64,000 bases of DNA from Toxoplasma gondii ME49 (lineage: Eukaryota > Apicomplexa > Conoidasida > Eucoccidiorida > Sarcocystidae): positions 682,001 through 746,000 of the forward strand of contig NC_031479.1 of assembly GCF_000006565.2 (NCBI RefSeq), read 5' to 3'. Numbering within the stretch: the first letter of the stretch is position 1; each line of letters opens with the position of its first letter. The position numbers and the translations under genes are program-made. The notes under the pieces were generated by a model. The model worked only from the letters and a program-made list of their open reading frames with translations. It did no database searches and was not told where the DNA came from. Positions 25,801-39,269 of the stretch are shown here, one piece after another.

Positions 25801-26331
25801 TTTCAGACGGCACTTAATGCCTAGACTGCAGCTCACGTGTTTCTTTGATGTGACACAGTCCTGACCATCTCCAACGGGGCGAAACCTAAAAGCGGAGTTC
25901 CCGAAACCGGGACAGTAAAGCTACAAAGCGAGGATCCTGCATGCAACCACCTGCAGCGGAATTACTACACCATTTGAAGCGGTAAAGATCCGTTGCTGCC
26001 TTTCACAATTGTCGCTACACGATAGGTTTGAGTAGTGATGGACATGTGACGCCGTGCGTAAATCCTGTTGTTCTTTTTCCTCCAAACAGCCTCAGTCATC
26101 GTAAAATGTGCAAGTATTGTCAAAAACGTGAGTGCAGTGCGACTCCAGAATCAAACGTTCCTGCTATTCGAAAGATAAAAGCATCGCTTATGGTTCTGTT
26201 GCGGTTTCCGGATCTAATTGGCGTGGAAATGGTACCCACGTCGTGTCTCTGCAAACAGGTCCATTCAAGAGTCCACAACAGTTTTGCCACATATCTCTCG
26301 CGACTGCGAATAGATACTGGACGATTTAGAA
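22883..26331. other. Ferlin 5' flank and 3' flank of the upstream minus-strand gene
   Basis: This 3.4 kb is gene-free as far as I can see. It should contain the ferlin promoter and 5' untranslated sequence, plus the 3' end of the gene that stops at 26332. The first 2 kb (22883-24900) is strongly purine-rich on the plus strand, with many GAGA and AGAGAG words. That opens long low-complexity frames on both strands, none of which looks like a real protein. Confidence 0.5.
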
Positions 26332-29300
26332 TTAGTGCACGATGTTACAGCCAATCAGAGGTGTACACCAGTCCCAAAACAATACAGGAAGGTGGAGAAG
26401 CGTGATGATTCCCCTTCTCAGTCCGAGAAGGGGAATCATCACGCTTCTGGAGATTGAATTGTGAATCACAGAAGAACGATAAATCATGACCCGGCCGCTG
26501 TTGCAGAGCTTTATCTGCTTGCACCGATTCATTGCCAAACTGTGCATTCTACAGCGCAAATCTCGTGAACAATGTAAACCCACGTCTCTGTGGTTTCGTA
26601 TCCGATCGCAGAGCATAAGTTTTCTCCAACAGATATCACCACTCAAACCGTCGTGTCCCTCGCCATGGTCACGTTCTGCGCATGTGGCAATTGCTTCTGG
26701 CTGAAGTGCCTCCGATGCATCCTTCAAGTAGTGTTCAAACTTTTCACACTGTGAGCAGAAGAAGCTGCTGCGTCGACAGTGGTTTCATCTGTGCAGGTTC
26801 TTCGCTTGCGTGCAGCCTGTAACCGGGAAAGGTTCATCTTCATTCCAAGCAGTTAAGAGCGTTCTTTTGTGTTGTATGATGCCGAGGAAGGTGACGACGT
26901 TTCCTGGGTCAGAGATGCCTTGAAGAGCTTCTCTGCCGCGGGGATATCTCTTGATGAAAGTCATTTTCTTCGCCAGATGATGAGGATGTTGGTGGTCATT
27001 CTGAAGATGCAAACCCGACAAAAGTGTCGTGGCTCATGGATTCTGCAAAAGCATCACGCAGCTTCATTTATCAAAGGGAAACGTGATACACTTCAACTGG
27101 TCACAGTTGCATTCACAAAGAATCATCGAAGTTGCCCCGTCTGTCACTAAAGGGCAAACAACGGTGACAGAGATGGACACTTTTTCTGGTTCCACAACTA
27201 CTGGCTGAATTTACTGTGCCACAACGTGTTCCTCGCCAGGACTTAGACTTGAGATACCACAAGCAAATACCATACGTACCTGCCTCGCTTTCGGTTGAAA
27301 CGTCCGTCACTGCAGTAAACGTCCCATCGCTCTCGGCCACCAAAGCTGTAAAGCCGATCGTAACACCAGAGGACAACGGTGCATTATTTTCATTATTTCT
27401 GTGATATATAGGAGTTTCACTTGCTGAACGTGAAACTTGCGGGATGGTGCCGTGCCACAATCAATAGCCGCTTGGAGACGACAGTCAGCTACAGATTCAA
27501 TCCGGTGAGAGCAAGTACGTCTCCGGTTTGTAGATCATGCCCTTTTGCTCTTACGTCCATGATATCCTAGTCTCCTAAGTGCGTCAAATGTGACCCAGAC
27601 TCGACCGATTCGAAAGAAGACCTCCGAGGGTAAGTCCGTTTTTTTCATGAACATGAAGCCATCAAAAGCGTAGTCTGAAGCACAGTTCACACGACAAAGT
27701 TGCCACGCACTTCAGTCAAACAATTTGTGGCTTCATAGTTCCAGTTTGGTGAACATCTGCAGTAGGGGGTGGCCCGCTCTCAATGTTTCAAGATTTAAAG
27801 AAGTCATGAGAAGGCATCGGTCGCTTTTGCACTAGATCTCCCACACGCGTGCATTCCTGACGCCTTCAGTGAACCCCCCGCCCTCGCCACGTTTCGGCCT
27901 GCTCCGCATAAGAGAAGATCCAAGCAACAGAGTCATGTCCTCAACTGTTTGCGCACAACACCATTTAATAGAAAACACTTTGATTCCTGGCCTTACCAGA
28001 AGATCCATCCAATTCTTCAGCTGCAAGGAAACAGGCCAACAGAAAACGGCGGCGTGACCGGGACAGATCGATGGAGATCAATTTGATGTCACAGACGCAG
28101 CCACCGCTGTGATGACACTCTGGTGCGCCGCGCCGCGCTTCGTGAGTGTGGAGCTAAGTTTCTGCGGTTAACAGACTAAGTGTGTGCATCTCGCCTCCAT
28201 TTCAATGTGTGCCCCGCTAAAACAATACTTCTAAAACTGCCGTTGTGCCGTGATTCTCGTAGATGTGGTCAAAGCTTAAGTCGAGGAACATATGATGTGC
28301 AAGCTGGAAGCCGGTGAATCAGGGGTGTGGCGTACAGCAAATGGATTTGTGTCAAGGGCGATTTCTTCGCATGAAAAAGGCAGTCATGACTGTTAGTATA
28401 GTTTTCTGTGACTGCCCAGGTTTTCGGTAGCACTTACGTGCGTCCACGTCCGTCAAATTTGGTCCTAAGGTCAAAACATATGTGAACACATGAAAAATGC
28501 AGTCATGGTGTGTCAAGAGCAGACTCAACAGCATGAGCTGGTTGTTTCTAAAAATTTGAGATCATTTTTGCGCTGGCAGTCTACTGCAACAGTGTTATCA
28601 GCTATACTTCAAGTCTCGAAATCCTTTGTTTGCTACTCATTTCCTCGACAAAGTGGGTAAAGCAAACGAGATCACAAGACAGGAAAGAGAAACACACGAG
28701 TAGCACATTGAAGCGGATCGTACGTAAGGAATGATGTATTGTACTAGCATCTACTCATTTTCACCTTACCAGAAGAGTACAGGCCATTAACAAATATCCG
28801 CGCTGAGAAGGAAACCCAAATACCATGTTACGATTTCAGCTGCGTAACATGAGCTCGCTGATGCTTGAGCCGGGACAATTGTGCAGGTGATACAAACAGT
28901 GGAAAGAAAGACCTTTTGCGTAATTCAGTGTAATAATGGTCCTAGCCACAAATTTCGTCCCGAAGGACAGACGCATGCAAAGATGTCGAAGCGTCCCTGT
29001 TCGAATTACCATACGTGGCTACGTGAACAGTTCTGCCAGGTTCCCCCGTTACCAAAAGATGCACTATTATGGGCGCGTCACCAGTGTTTGAGGAAAAGCT
29101 ACCTACATTCTGAGAACAAGCAGCGGAGAGCAGGGGCAATCGTTTGTCCTGGTGGAGCTGAAACAAAAAGGAGGCAGCGATAGACGGGCGGGAACCGAAG
29201 TTGTTCCAATGGAGGGAAGACTCGACATAGCCGTTTGTGTTGTCCTTGATCCTCTCAGTGGTCCGGGAATCTGATAACGTAACTTTCATGCCTTACAGGT

Positions 29301-32300
29301 GAGCCGGGCTGCGGGGAAGAATCATTGTTCACGCGCTCGTGGAGGTTACTTGGGAATACCGCAGCGGGTAGCTTACTATGCGCACCGGTCTACACATCAA
29401 GAGTATCGAGGCGTAACTTTGTCCTCTGGTACTCCTAGTCTACCACATTGAGACGGCGTCCTTTATCTCCCACTTCAACTCACATGAAGGCGGTTGACGA
29501 AGACGCAGTTTTTCAACTATTCTGCTTCGGAAGAAGGAGCTTAGTTTCCGCCTAGCAATGCGGTTGCCCCTTCCGATCCAGGCAACTCCAGCAATTGGAG
29601 TAAAAACTGGTACGAAAGCGAGCTTCGTCCGCATGATGCGGCGTAGGATGTCTTTTCCTAGTGTAAGCTTCGCTGCAAAAAATGATCACGGTAAGCCAAA
29701 GACGATGAGGCGTTGTCCTGGAGTGAAGTCCAGCCTTTGAATTGATTGGCGCCCGACCGTCCATGCGCCATTACATAACGGCACGAGGGCGACAGTTACG
29801 AATTTGCTTTGATTTTTCATTGATCTGGAACGACCCTCACTCTTGTTTCTTGCGTCCCTGTGGATCTGCTGTTCGTGCCTCGTTAAAGGAACGCCGTGCT
29901 GGGCTCCCAGTACGGTTGAGCATGCATTACTAGCATGTGCGAATGGATTAAGCGTCTTACATGCTAAGGGTGTGATTACAGTTGAAACCCAGATACAAAC
30001 GGGTGCTACTGATTAGTGAGGTTCAAGCTCTTCGATAAGATGTAGTTTGTAAGTGCTGTGTCATCAAACGTTTCCGTAGACTTACATAGTGCGTAGATGG
30101 CTAGGTCACGTTGCTCCCTCGCGACAACATCTTCTTTCAGATACGTAGACATGAAGGGACAAACTATTGTCAGATCTGCGAACGTCTTGCCTGTGACCAC
30201 GGCGAGTCGCCCCATCTGCACCGTACTGAGATACTCGCTGATGGTGGCCTGGTATATCTCTGGGTCTCCGAGCTTCTGCAGACGCGCTACGAGATGTTGC
30301 GCTACTCGATCTGGAAATGCATACGGGCCGGGGCACAGCACATCGTAGACCCGTATGACTGTGAGGAAAACCATGTCACACCTGCTGCAATTCAGAGAAA
30401 AGAAACCTGAAAAGTGAACATCTGGACAAGTCACTCCAGCAGGTCTATCTACCCCTATATCAGCGCAAGTTCTATGCAACAGGCTTGCAGTCCGTTCGAC
30501 TTCGTTCATCTTTTTTATCATTCGGACATATGATGTTTTATATTGACTGCATACCAACGCTTTAGTTCACTCTGAAACGTACCCCGAATGTGGGCGCAAT
30601 GATAACGAACGGAGGCTTCGGTTTGCATCACCGTCAGCGGATCCAGTTCTACTTTGAACCTTCCTCTTCTTCTCCCTGCCACAGAATATCGCTGCAAAAA
30701 GACAAGAACATCACGTCACGGAAGCGTTAGGTCTGGCGAACCAAAGTTTATCTGATGAGCTGCGGATACACGAAGACTGACTAGCCGCTAAAGCAGCATG
30801 GAAGAACCACCAAAGACATTATTGCACCGCGCTGGATCATCTAATCAGGGGCGGCAGCCAGCATGCTGTCACGGTCACTGCTTTCTACAGTCGCAACAAA
30901 CAGTCCGCGGCAGTGTCAACGATAAGCTAAAACTCCAGATGAGACACGGAGCTGTTGTCTACGTCGTGACAGGAAGGCAGACGCGCAGTAACCGGTGAAA
31001 CCAGTACCGGGGACCGGTCGCCTGCGTATTGCTCAGCAACCCCTATCAATCTGGTAAGCACGCCTCTCAGGTTTGCTGCAGATTCCGTATCATCTGAGAT
31101 GTTATAGCTCAGAAACAAAAGTGTGAGCCTTGAGAAATACCTGAAGCTGCACATCCAGGGTGTTTGCAAGTTCTGCCCCCATCCGAATGACATCAAGAGG
31201 ATCTGTCGTTGCCGCACTCAATGTAGTGAAAAAATTGTCCAAGCTCCTAGAAGTCAACCTGATTTTCCCAGCTGACAGTGATCCATTTAGGTGAGGAATG
31301 TTCTTGCGCCCGTCGCCGACGAATACGACACCTCCGATATCCATGGAATCTGCATAATGGTGGAGTAGGTAAACGTTCACTTAAAGTATGAATGCAGTTG
31401 CTGTCTTTTGAAAGTGATCCACCGTTATCACACTTCATTCTGCCGTCCAGTGTTCATGACTTTTTAAACGTTGCATTCTCGCACGAACAGGGGCCAAGCT
31501 TTGTTTTTCAGAGGGAGTCGTCTTGCCATGCTGTACACTGCTTTCAGACAGGGAACCTTTGCCCAGCAGAGCTACATGAACCCATCCACTCTCGAAAGCG
31601 ACAAATCACAGGCTGACTGCGACTACACAACCTTACAGCAGCTTACTTATTGATACGTTGTGTCTCTTTCGCGTTGAGAGAACGGCGTCAGTCGCCACAC
31701 CGATGTGCCCGCGGGCTGATCGCAACAGATACCAACGTGTTGGAGTGGCCAAAGGTTCTCGTAGAGATATGGCAGCAACCGAGGTTTTCAATTGTGAAAC
31801 TGAAGTAGAAGAATGGAAGCGTGCTGCACTGATTCATCCGAACAGTGTGAAATTTTTTGTCTGACCGCATGAAATAGAGAACCGCCCCCCGTCGGCTGCA
31901 TCAGTATCCGATGGCTAACGCAAACATTGACCCCGGGACGGGGTAATCCATCTTCGTTGACCAGTTATCTTTGTGAAACGGAGACGAGGTATCGGCATTT
32001 GATCACCCAGCGCGCCCAATGGCAAATACAGAGAGCAGCCGCCGACCGAGCCGGGACATTTTTACTTTGGTATGAGAGGCCGACCGAAGTTTCGAATGCG
32101 AGACAAGCGCAGACTTACGGTGAACGAAGGTCATGAGCCAGAGAATGGCTTTTGCTCGAGAGCCGCTCTCGCTGGAAAAGGTAGATTTGAGTGCGGATCG
32201 AGGATCCTGAGCCCATAGAGCCATTAAAACCATCAACATGGCGCTAACGCCGACAGGGAGGTGACCGACGAATTTTCGGCGAAATTCATTGGAGAAACGG

Positions 32301-35300
32301 GAAATTCTGTCCAAGGATCCACGATATCTGGGCAACTCCAAACGCACTCGCTCTTGCATCGCCATTTCTATATCACCCCACGAATTCATCGATTCTTGGT
32401 TTTGTTGGCGTCGGCCTGTGCCACGCCGTGCCAGATTGGCGAAGCCAGTCTTCAATGTGGCGCCAAAGCGTTTAAGCCTTCCAGTGTTGAAGCCCTCTAC
32501 GTGGCTGTGAAGGAAAGCGACTGCGAACAAAAAACAAGTCCCCGACCGCCGCAAGGATAACGAGATATCTACCGGCACTCGGTGATACCCTCCTAGTCTG
32601 AAGCGGGTAGGGTGCCCCCGATCGCCAGCTGGCCACTACCATCGGAAGGGGCAAATAAAAAAACTCAACCTTTAGCAGGACTCGGTAGAATTAGATGCAC
32701 GCATTCCCTACGGCTCGACATCATTTAATGAAGTAGTGTATAGAAGGATGCCGAGTGCGTCGCTTCTTGTTGAATGGCACTGGAAAAGCTAATACTCGTT
32801 CGTCCCGTCAGACCAACAAAACCACCTTGCTTACCAGCCTGAACAGCAACGGATGTCAGTGGTGCGTACTGGTCCTTCACCGCCACTTGTGCCTTCGCGC
32901 CGGTTAACCAAAATAGCAAAGGTACCATTCGTTCGATGGAACTGGACGTTCCCTTCGGCGCAAAACCTGCTAGGCCGCTCTGCAGAGCACGGGCTTCTAT
33001 CCAGAGGGTTTGTGCAAGAAGGTAAGCATTTTTTCCTGGTAGCGGGCCAGCGTCGTCCGTCAGGGAGTCAACAAGGCTTGTCGCAAGGTCAATGAACTGT
33101 AAGGCGTCCAGTGCTGGAGATGGTCCAACTTTTGGGGAATACAGATCCCGCCAGATCTCCGAGCCCCGACTTCGCACCGCTACCCCGTCGGTGTCTCCGT
33201 TCCTGACATCCTGGTACACAACGGAGAAACGCAGACGTACCGTGTGGTGAAATGTTCTGATTAGTTTCATTCATGTACATTTGAGAGTCATTGGCTGACA
33301 CACATGTTAACACGAACACTTTCCGTGGGAGCAAAACGTGCTACTTTCTTAACAGTAGTCTAGCGTAAGTTCAAAACACGTCGGTACCTTCGTTTCTATC
33401 AAACGCTTAAGCGATTCTGGTGTAGATGTCACAGCGTGTGGATCCATGCTTAGTCGGTCAGCCTCCTGTATTGCACAGGACAATACTCCGCCAGTCGTTC
33501 TGCAGACGTGATAGAGCTGCAGCAAGACGGCGCCCAGAATCCGCTCGAGTGACGCTTCAGTGGCCTCGATTATCCTTGACCAGTGAGAAAGAAATATGAT
33601 CAACACTGTAAAGAAGCCAAGCAACAGAAAAGATCGGAGCGGCAGAAACCGCTAGAGTGCTCATATGCTACATGAGGTAATTGGATTCACCACAGGAGTT
33701 CACCTGCGGTTTTTCAAGGCCTCAACCTCCATTGTCCCTACAAACCACGGTCGCTATTCTGAGAGCTACTCTTTGAAGATTATCGTGGTGGCAGTCCAAC
33801 GATTCCAATTCGCAGCGAACGAATCCTGACTCACGGTCTGTTTGGAGAGCTTTCCTGCTTGTTGCCGGGGCGATCTTTGTCTGGCTAAGGTGTTCTGTAA
33901 TTGCCTCAGCACAATCCCTTCGGCACATCGTAGAGTAGCCAAAGGTCGTTGCCTTATTCTTGAACTGTCGCTGTGCTGACGAGCCTGCCGGTCCACCACA
34001 AAGCATAATAATATTATCTAAAGTCCACAGCGTTCCGTCCATCTGAGTCCTGGAGCTTGGAAAACATTAGAATCGGGCTTCTATCGATTGAAAAAACAGT
34101 GGCTGAGTGCAAGGTGTTTCTCCCAGTAGAAACAGTGATGGCAATAAAGTGCAACATATTCTGAGATTTACAGCTTAGGGGTGAACCTGCGGTGGCCATA
34201 ATGCCATGAATGTGTTTCCAGTTTTTTGGGCAGGCATGAAAAACCTGTAAGCCCAGCAGCCGGCATTGGGTCTCTCGGCATTGATTCTTTTTATTGCTGC
34301 GCGCCACGGGATACCGGAAAGATCACTTGGAAACTTTCAACGGTCGTTATAGAGAAAGATGGGTTTCCACAGGACGTACCCCTGAGTAGCCGAGCAGTGA
34401 CTGCCTTGATGTGAAAGATCATGTTCATCAGTCGAGCATCAGTTAGGAATATACGGCCTGAAAAGGAATACCCAGGGGTGACACATTTTGCCGGGTTTCA
34501 AACGTAGCCAGGCGACCGCAGGGAAGAGTAAAGTCTATCCGTTTAGAGTTGCCTCAAGGAAGCACCGGCACGTCCACATCATTGATACGCCCTCCGTGCG
34601 AGGCCTATTAAACCATAGCTTTGTCCTTCGCAGATACGCGCTTGGACTGAAGAGGAGAACGATTGAGTGACCCATACGAACGACTGTAGCTGTAACGTCG
34701 GGTGGATTTGTTTAAGGATGTCTGAAACACATTTCTAAAAGCCAAAGTAATTGGTAAGGTGCAAACTCAAAGCGTGCGCTTGAAAGCAGGTCCAATGTAT
34801 TGGCACTACATATGGTCCCGCAGGAAAAGGCATTCACTGCTGTTCGCTATCTGGCAGCGGATGGAGGTCACCACTGCTGGCGTGCATTAGCCAGCAGTGT
34901 CGTACACTTCTGCTCTCACCTTGCTGCCTCATGAGGGAAAACGTTCTTTTGACCTTAGTGGAAGACAGGAGTTGGGGAATCCAGGGAGCTCTCTCCACTT
35001 CCGCTGTTCCGTTAGATGTCACAGCCTCCTCGGCGAATCGCGTTTCTTCGTAAGCACGAAGAAATCCTTCGACTGCGGCCCGACACGCCAGACCGGATAC
35101 AGCAGAAAAATATCCAAGGTCACCATCATCGTATTCTCGTTTGAGGAACCGTCCGACTGCGTGGGAGCAAGGCAAGGAATTTATCAGCTGTATAATTTTT
35201 TGCAGGTCTAAAGGCTTAGATCGTGCGGGGATTAGCGTCAACTCGGTCGCTGCCGCAAAGCAAATCTCGACAATGCACGTAAGCCGTTCTCACATAATCC

Positions 35301-38002
35301 CTGAAAGCAAAGAGTTAATTGCCTATAACGATGTATTTAGTAATGTGGATACTACCGCATAGTTATCCATGTCGATGTACATTCAGTTTTACGATAATGC
35401 CCAATGGTCAAAGGCCCGCGGCACCGGTCATGGCGCTTGTGCTGCCAGGGCCTAAATTATTGGCCGGATACAATGTTGATTGTTTCATGTCAGCGTTTTC
35501 TCTTGACGATACGCGGATATATACTCAGAGGACGCCTCACGGCACTTTTAACACAGGCAAAAAGATGCCCAGCACCAAGTCGCAGATGAGACAGTCTCTG
35601 AGAGCTTTCATAGTCGGCCACAGCAATTAAGGGCCTTTTGTTAGCGAACCCGTGTCTGTTGTGACAATTCATGGTAGATTCGACCCTTACATGTATTCCA
35701 CAGGCCACCGGCCAATTCATTCTTCCTTCCCGCTGACAGGGATAGACCATCTGCAGAAAGCACCGATACAAGAGCTATCCGGGAATGGCTGTCTGTTCGA
35801 AGGACTCCTCTGGAACCCGACGCTGCTGCCGGCCTCCCAAGATCTTAACCTCATTCGGCCCACATTTGCTGGTGCTGGATGGTATGAGGCTGTCAGAAGC
35901 AAACAACTCGGTCATTTACCGTACACGCTTTTGGCTCTATGCAGCGTGTAGTACGACTGTCTATTCTTCACAGCCGGCAATGAACGTGTACGTCACTAGT
36001 TCAGAGGATCTGCACTACCTGTCAAATCGGGGTCGAGGCAGCTGGCATATTTGCGAAACGGCTCCAGATCGGCTGAAATACACAATAGACGCACAAACAG
36101 ATGTACTGCCATGTGAAATGTACATGGTGATCGCTTCAGTCAAACAGGTATCGGCGGCAATGGCAGTTGAACTGAAGCTACACTGACAAGGACGGCTAGA
36201 GCTCGCAATCACCTGCCACATTATTTACGAGCAGGCTGGCGGTGCTGTTAGAGAAGGGACTGATATCTTACCCGTCTGCTTCTGCTCAGTTGCCGTCGAC
36301 AGTTGCTCGTCTGCATACAGGAATCCGCAAACAAATAGAAGCACCAGCATTCCCCCTGTTGTACCAATAATGTGCTTCCAGAACTGGCCTCTGGATTACC
36401 GCGTGGGATGACGAAACCGGGAAAACGCGTCGTAGTCCTTGATCCATACTTACACAGTGTTGTTATCCCTGTCTGCAAAACCTGCTCTGTGACAAGGCTG
36501 TCCTTCAAGGCGTACAACAGCCACAACGGCTTTTCTTCAAAGAGTGCACTCTCCGAGGTTGACTCCGCGCCATTCTGAAATGCGGCCATCGCTTCAGATG
36601 CTGACAAGGTGACAGGCACATAGTAGTATTCGAATGATGTCGAACTTATCTCCGTAAAGGCGCATTGATACGTTGTCGGAGCTTCCTCTACCTTTCAAAA
36701 GTATTCGTTTAGAGGAGACAGGCGCTCTAGAGACCGGATGCAGCTAACAGCTTCAGGAAGTAGTTTTACGGGTTTACTTCGATCAGAAGAGTGTGTGGAT
36801 CTCTATGTTGGCAGGTGGTTTTCGGTTCGCATACCTGCAATGATGGCCTTCATTTTCGCATTTGCTGAATACGAACAATACATGAGAAGAGTGCTGAAAT
36901 GGACAAACTACGGCGACCCTGGTATCTGTCCAACGCAGGCTGCCGCCACACCATACCTGACCCCTTCCCGTGACTGCTGCGGCAGATGCAGAAGCGTTTC
37001 ACCATCTGGATGAATTCGTAGAATGTTACTGGTAAACGAGCACTGGACAACTAGAACAAACATATACCAAGGGTAGCACTTAGTAATCCCTGTTGGAAAC
37101 CGCAGCAAGTCGTCAGATTACTCACCAACAGAAAACGATCTAACGAACGGCCAAGTAGTCGATGTTCGTCTTCCGTTCCTTTCTGTGCATATCACAAAAG
37201 GCCTTGTTCATGTCAAGTGGTACTCATTGATGGGACAGAGTGCATGATGCTAACGACCAACAGTCATCAGATATCGACAGAGTGAAAATCGGACGCTGCT
37301 GCATCCAGAAATCGTCCTCCCTTGGCATCGCCGATAATCACCTTCAAGATCGCCGTGATGCACAATCGCCTAGCATATTCATGCTAACTTAAGACCGTAC
37401 AGTCTGCCATTACCTGAGATATACTCTCCAGCAATAATGTTCGTTTGTTCTCCTGTCGATGTGAGGCGCAAGAGTGCTGGCTCTGAAAAAGTACGCACAC
37501 AAGTCAAACGCACTCCCGTCTTAAGGCTGGAGGGTTCTGCCTACAAAGCAGGGTGTATGTTTCTCCGATTGCTTCGTATGTCGACCATGGAGAGACAGCT
37601 CTGAGTACGACCGTCTAACATTATGAACAACTCCATGCAACGTTGTACCATGTGGGAAACACAGAGGTTTACGCGGAGATCATGAACGGAACGAGAAACA
37701 TGGTAGAACTCTCTGAGATAACTAATTGCACATGGCGTAACCACTGCTGTCACTCTGGACTGACTAGTCTAATGACGAATACCTGTTGCAGCAGTTTCTG
37801 CTGACGGCTTGTCGGAGATCACATCCGGTAGAGATATGACAGGGCGTTCTGTTTGTTCGCCGACGAGTTCTCCCGCTGAGACATCTTCTCCAGTGCTGGC
37901 GACGGAGAAGGACGTCCAGGCTGGCGCCATTATGCTAGCAAAGAGAAGACAGGCGAGAAATCGCGCCATCATTCGGGCAAGAGCTTTTGAAGAGTCGCCC
38001 AT
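26332..38002 (-). CDS. Unrecognised secreted or membrane protein, about 1428 aa, 27 small exons
   Basis: Model exons: 38002-37783, 37482-37414, 37050-36957, 36893-36835, 36687-36454, 36388-36272, 35889-35850, 35634-35576, 35249-34920, 34457-34380, 34296-34245, 34049-33835, 33605-33388, 33210-32835, 32520-32119, 31349-31141, 30691-30583, 30406-30086, 29672-29484, 29157-29107, 28802-28770, 28464-28438, 28020-27997, 27674-27555, 27423-27280, 26903-26824, 26748-26332. Phases agree at every junction and no stop interrupts the frame. The first exon encodes a signal peptide (MMARFLACLLFASIMAPAW, then Ser/Ala). Later hydrophobic stretches include GTTGGMLVLLFVCGFLYA, VLIIFLSHW, VGVSAMLMVLMALWA, FVPVFTPIAGVAW and IITLLHLPVLFWDW. 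The regions between are helix-rich, with no motif I recognise. Alternative ends are 30006 (read past the donor at 30085), 26785, or 26345 through a 44-base intron. Export through the secretory pathway is inferred from the leader only. Confidence is high that a gene is here and moderate for individual exons. Confidence 0.65.
26396..26448. repeat. Perfect 24-bp inverted repeat with 5-base loop
   Basis: The left arm at 26396-26419 is the exact reverse complement of the right arm at 26425-26448; the loop is AGTCC. The arms do not extend further at either edge. The repeat lies in the last exon of the minus-strand 27-exon gene and is translatable in more than one frame, including the modelled one. 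Confidence 0.97.
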
Positions 38003-39269
38003 GGCTTGCTGTAGTGACCTGGAAGGGGGATAGAACAATTCAGAAGTGGGGGGTAATTTTAACCACCAGCTGGCTTCAAACCGTGGAGAGACTGGCGTCG
38101 TTCCGAGGTTCATGTCGACCCATCGGCTGACATCCCTCATGGAATTGTCACCCTCACGAGCCGCCAGAGAAAAATAATTGAGGTGAAACGCAATGCATCA
38201 GCTGGTGAACCACTGAGTGAGCAAAGATGAATCTTCATAAGACAACTGCAACCTGAAGAGTCACACAACAGCAGGCAGATGACAACTCGTTTGCAGCAGA
38301 GGCAATAATGGGCCAGCCAACTCACCGCTCGTTTTGTTGTCGCGCTAGTTGAGACAAAAGCAGATTAAGTTAGGAGGCGCTGAAAGTAAAATCTCGCGTG
38401 CAGCTCTTGGTGCCGGGTTGCCCCTCTTCCCGCCTTTTCACCGGTTCCCGGTGTACTGACCAATATTCGCGCTACGCACAGGAGGAAAGCAGAACCAATG
38501 TTTGATTATCTGCAAGCAGACAATAATGACGGAACATGATGGGAGGTAAACTTGTCGATTATGAGACAGCCAGTGTTTACCTTGGCAGAGTACCAACGAT
38601 GTGATCCACTTCAGCGGTGAGATGTGCGCTGGACAAGGGAGGGGAAGCTCTGGAATCTTAAGTGACTTGCGAAAAAAGACTCAACCGGTCTCCTGGAACC
38701 TCAGCTATTCTTATCTGTCAAAGTGAATTCCCGTGACACCCCGCCGCAGACACCTTGCAATGTTCTCGACTCACTAGCTACAATGCCGGCACAAGGGTTC
38801 GGGCAATGTCGGCCTGGGCAAGCATGCCAAGGAAAAATATGGACAGCCCTTAATAGCCTGAGGAACGCTGAAGATGACGTCCTCGATATGGTTCCACTAA
38901 AACACGGCATACATTTCACCTCCCTAACGTGTTTGTGATGCAAGTTGATCATCGGCAGAGGTCAACAAGCATGATCGTTTTTGTTGCAACAGCCCCGAGT
39001 GCGCCGGAAATTACATGATTTGTTTCGTTCCTTACCGCCACGGTACAGTAATGCCATCTTCTGAACGTGGACCTTTTGTTTCCCTTTACGTGCCAATGTT
39101 GTATTCCTGCGCCTTTCGACAGGCTTCTGACTATCCCGGTCTTGACATTGTATCGTAAAAGCTGCTTGGTGCTGTCCCAAGCCCACAATGCTCTCAAGTA
39201 TTGACCCAAAATATCGCACGCTCTGGTGGCTCGCTGCAAGTTTTTCCGAGTACGTTAGCTGCCAGAGAA
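38003..39269. other. Head-to-head intergenic region of two unrecognised genes
   Basis: This 1.27 kb separates the start codons of the minus-strand 27-exon gene and the plus-strand two-exon gene. It should hold both promoters and may act bidirectionally. I see no convincing gene inside it. The frame upstream of 39270 is open from about 39201 and the one upstream of 38002 from about 38140, but neither longer start improves the leader peptide. Confidence 0.5.

Noticed and set aside
26345..26583. 44-base intron near the end of the 27-exon gene (26583-26540)
   Set aside because: It has GT and AG ends and an open frame beyond, but it is very short for this genome, and the unspliced frame also stays open to a stop at 26332.
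26869..27150. Plus-strand frame reading AEEGDDVSWVRDALKSF
   Set aside because: It looks protein-like, but it is the exact antisense codon register of the minus-strand exon 26903-26824 and its flank. It lacks splice partners on the plus strand.
30006..30085. In-frame stop at 30006 as the end of the 27-exon gene
   Set aside because: A near-perfect donor (TAT|GTAAGT) at 30086/30085 precedes it, and the next exons (29672 onward) continue in the same phase. The stop remains possible as an alternative end.
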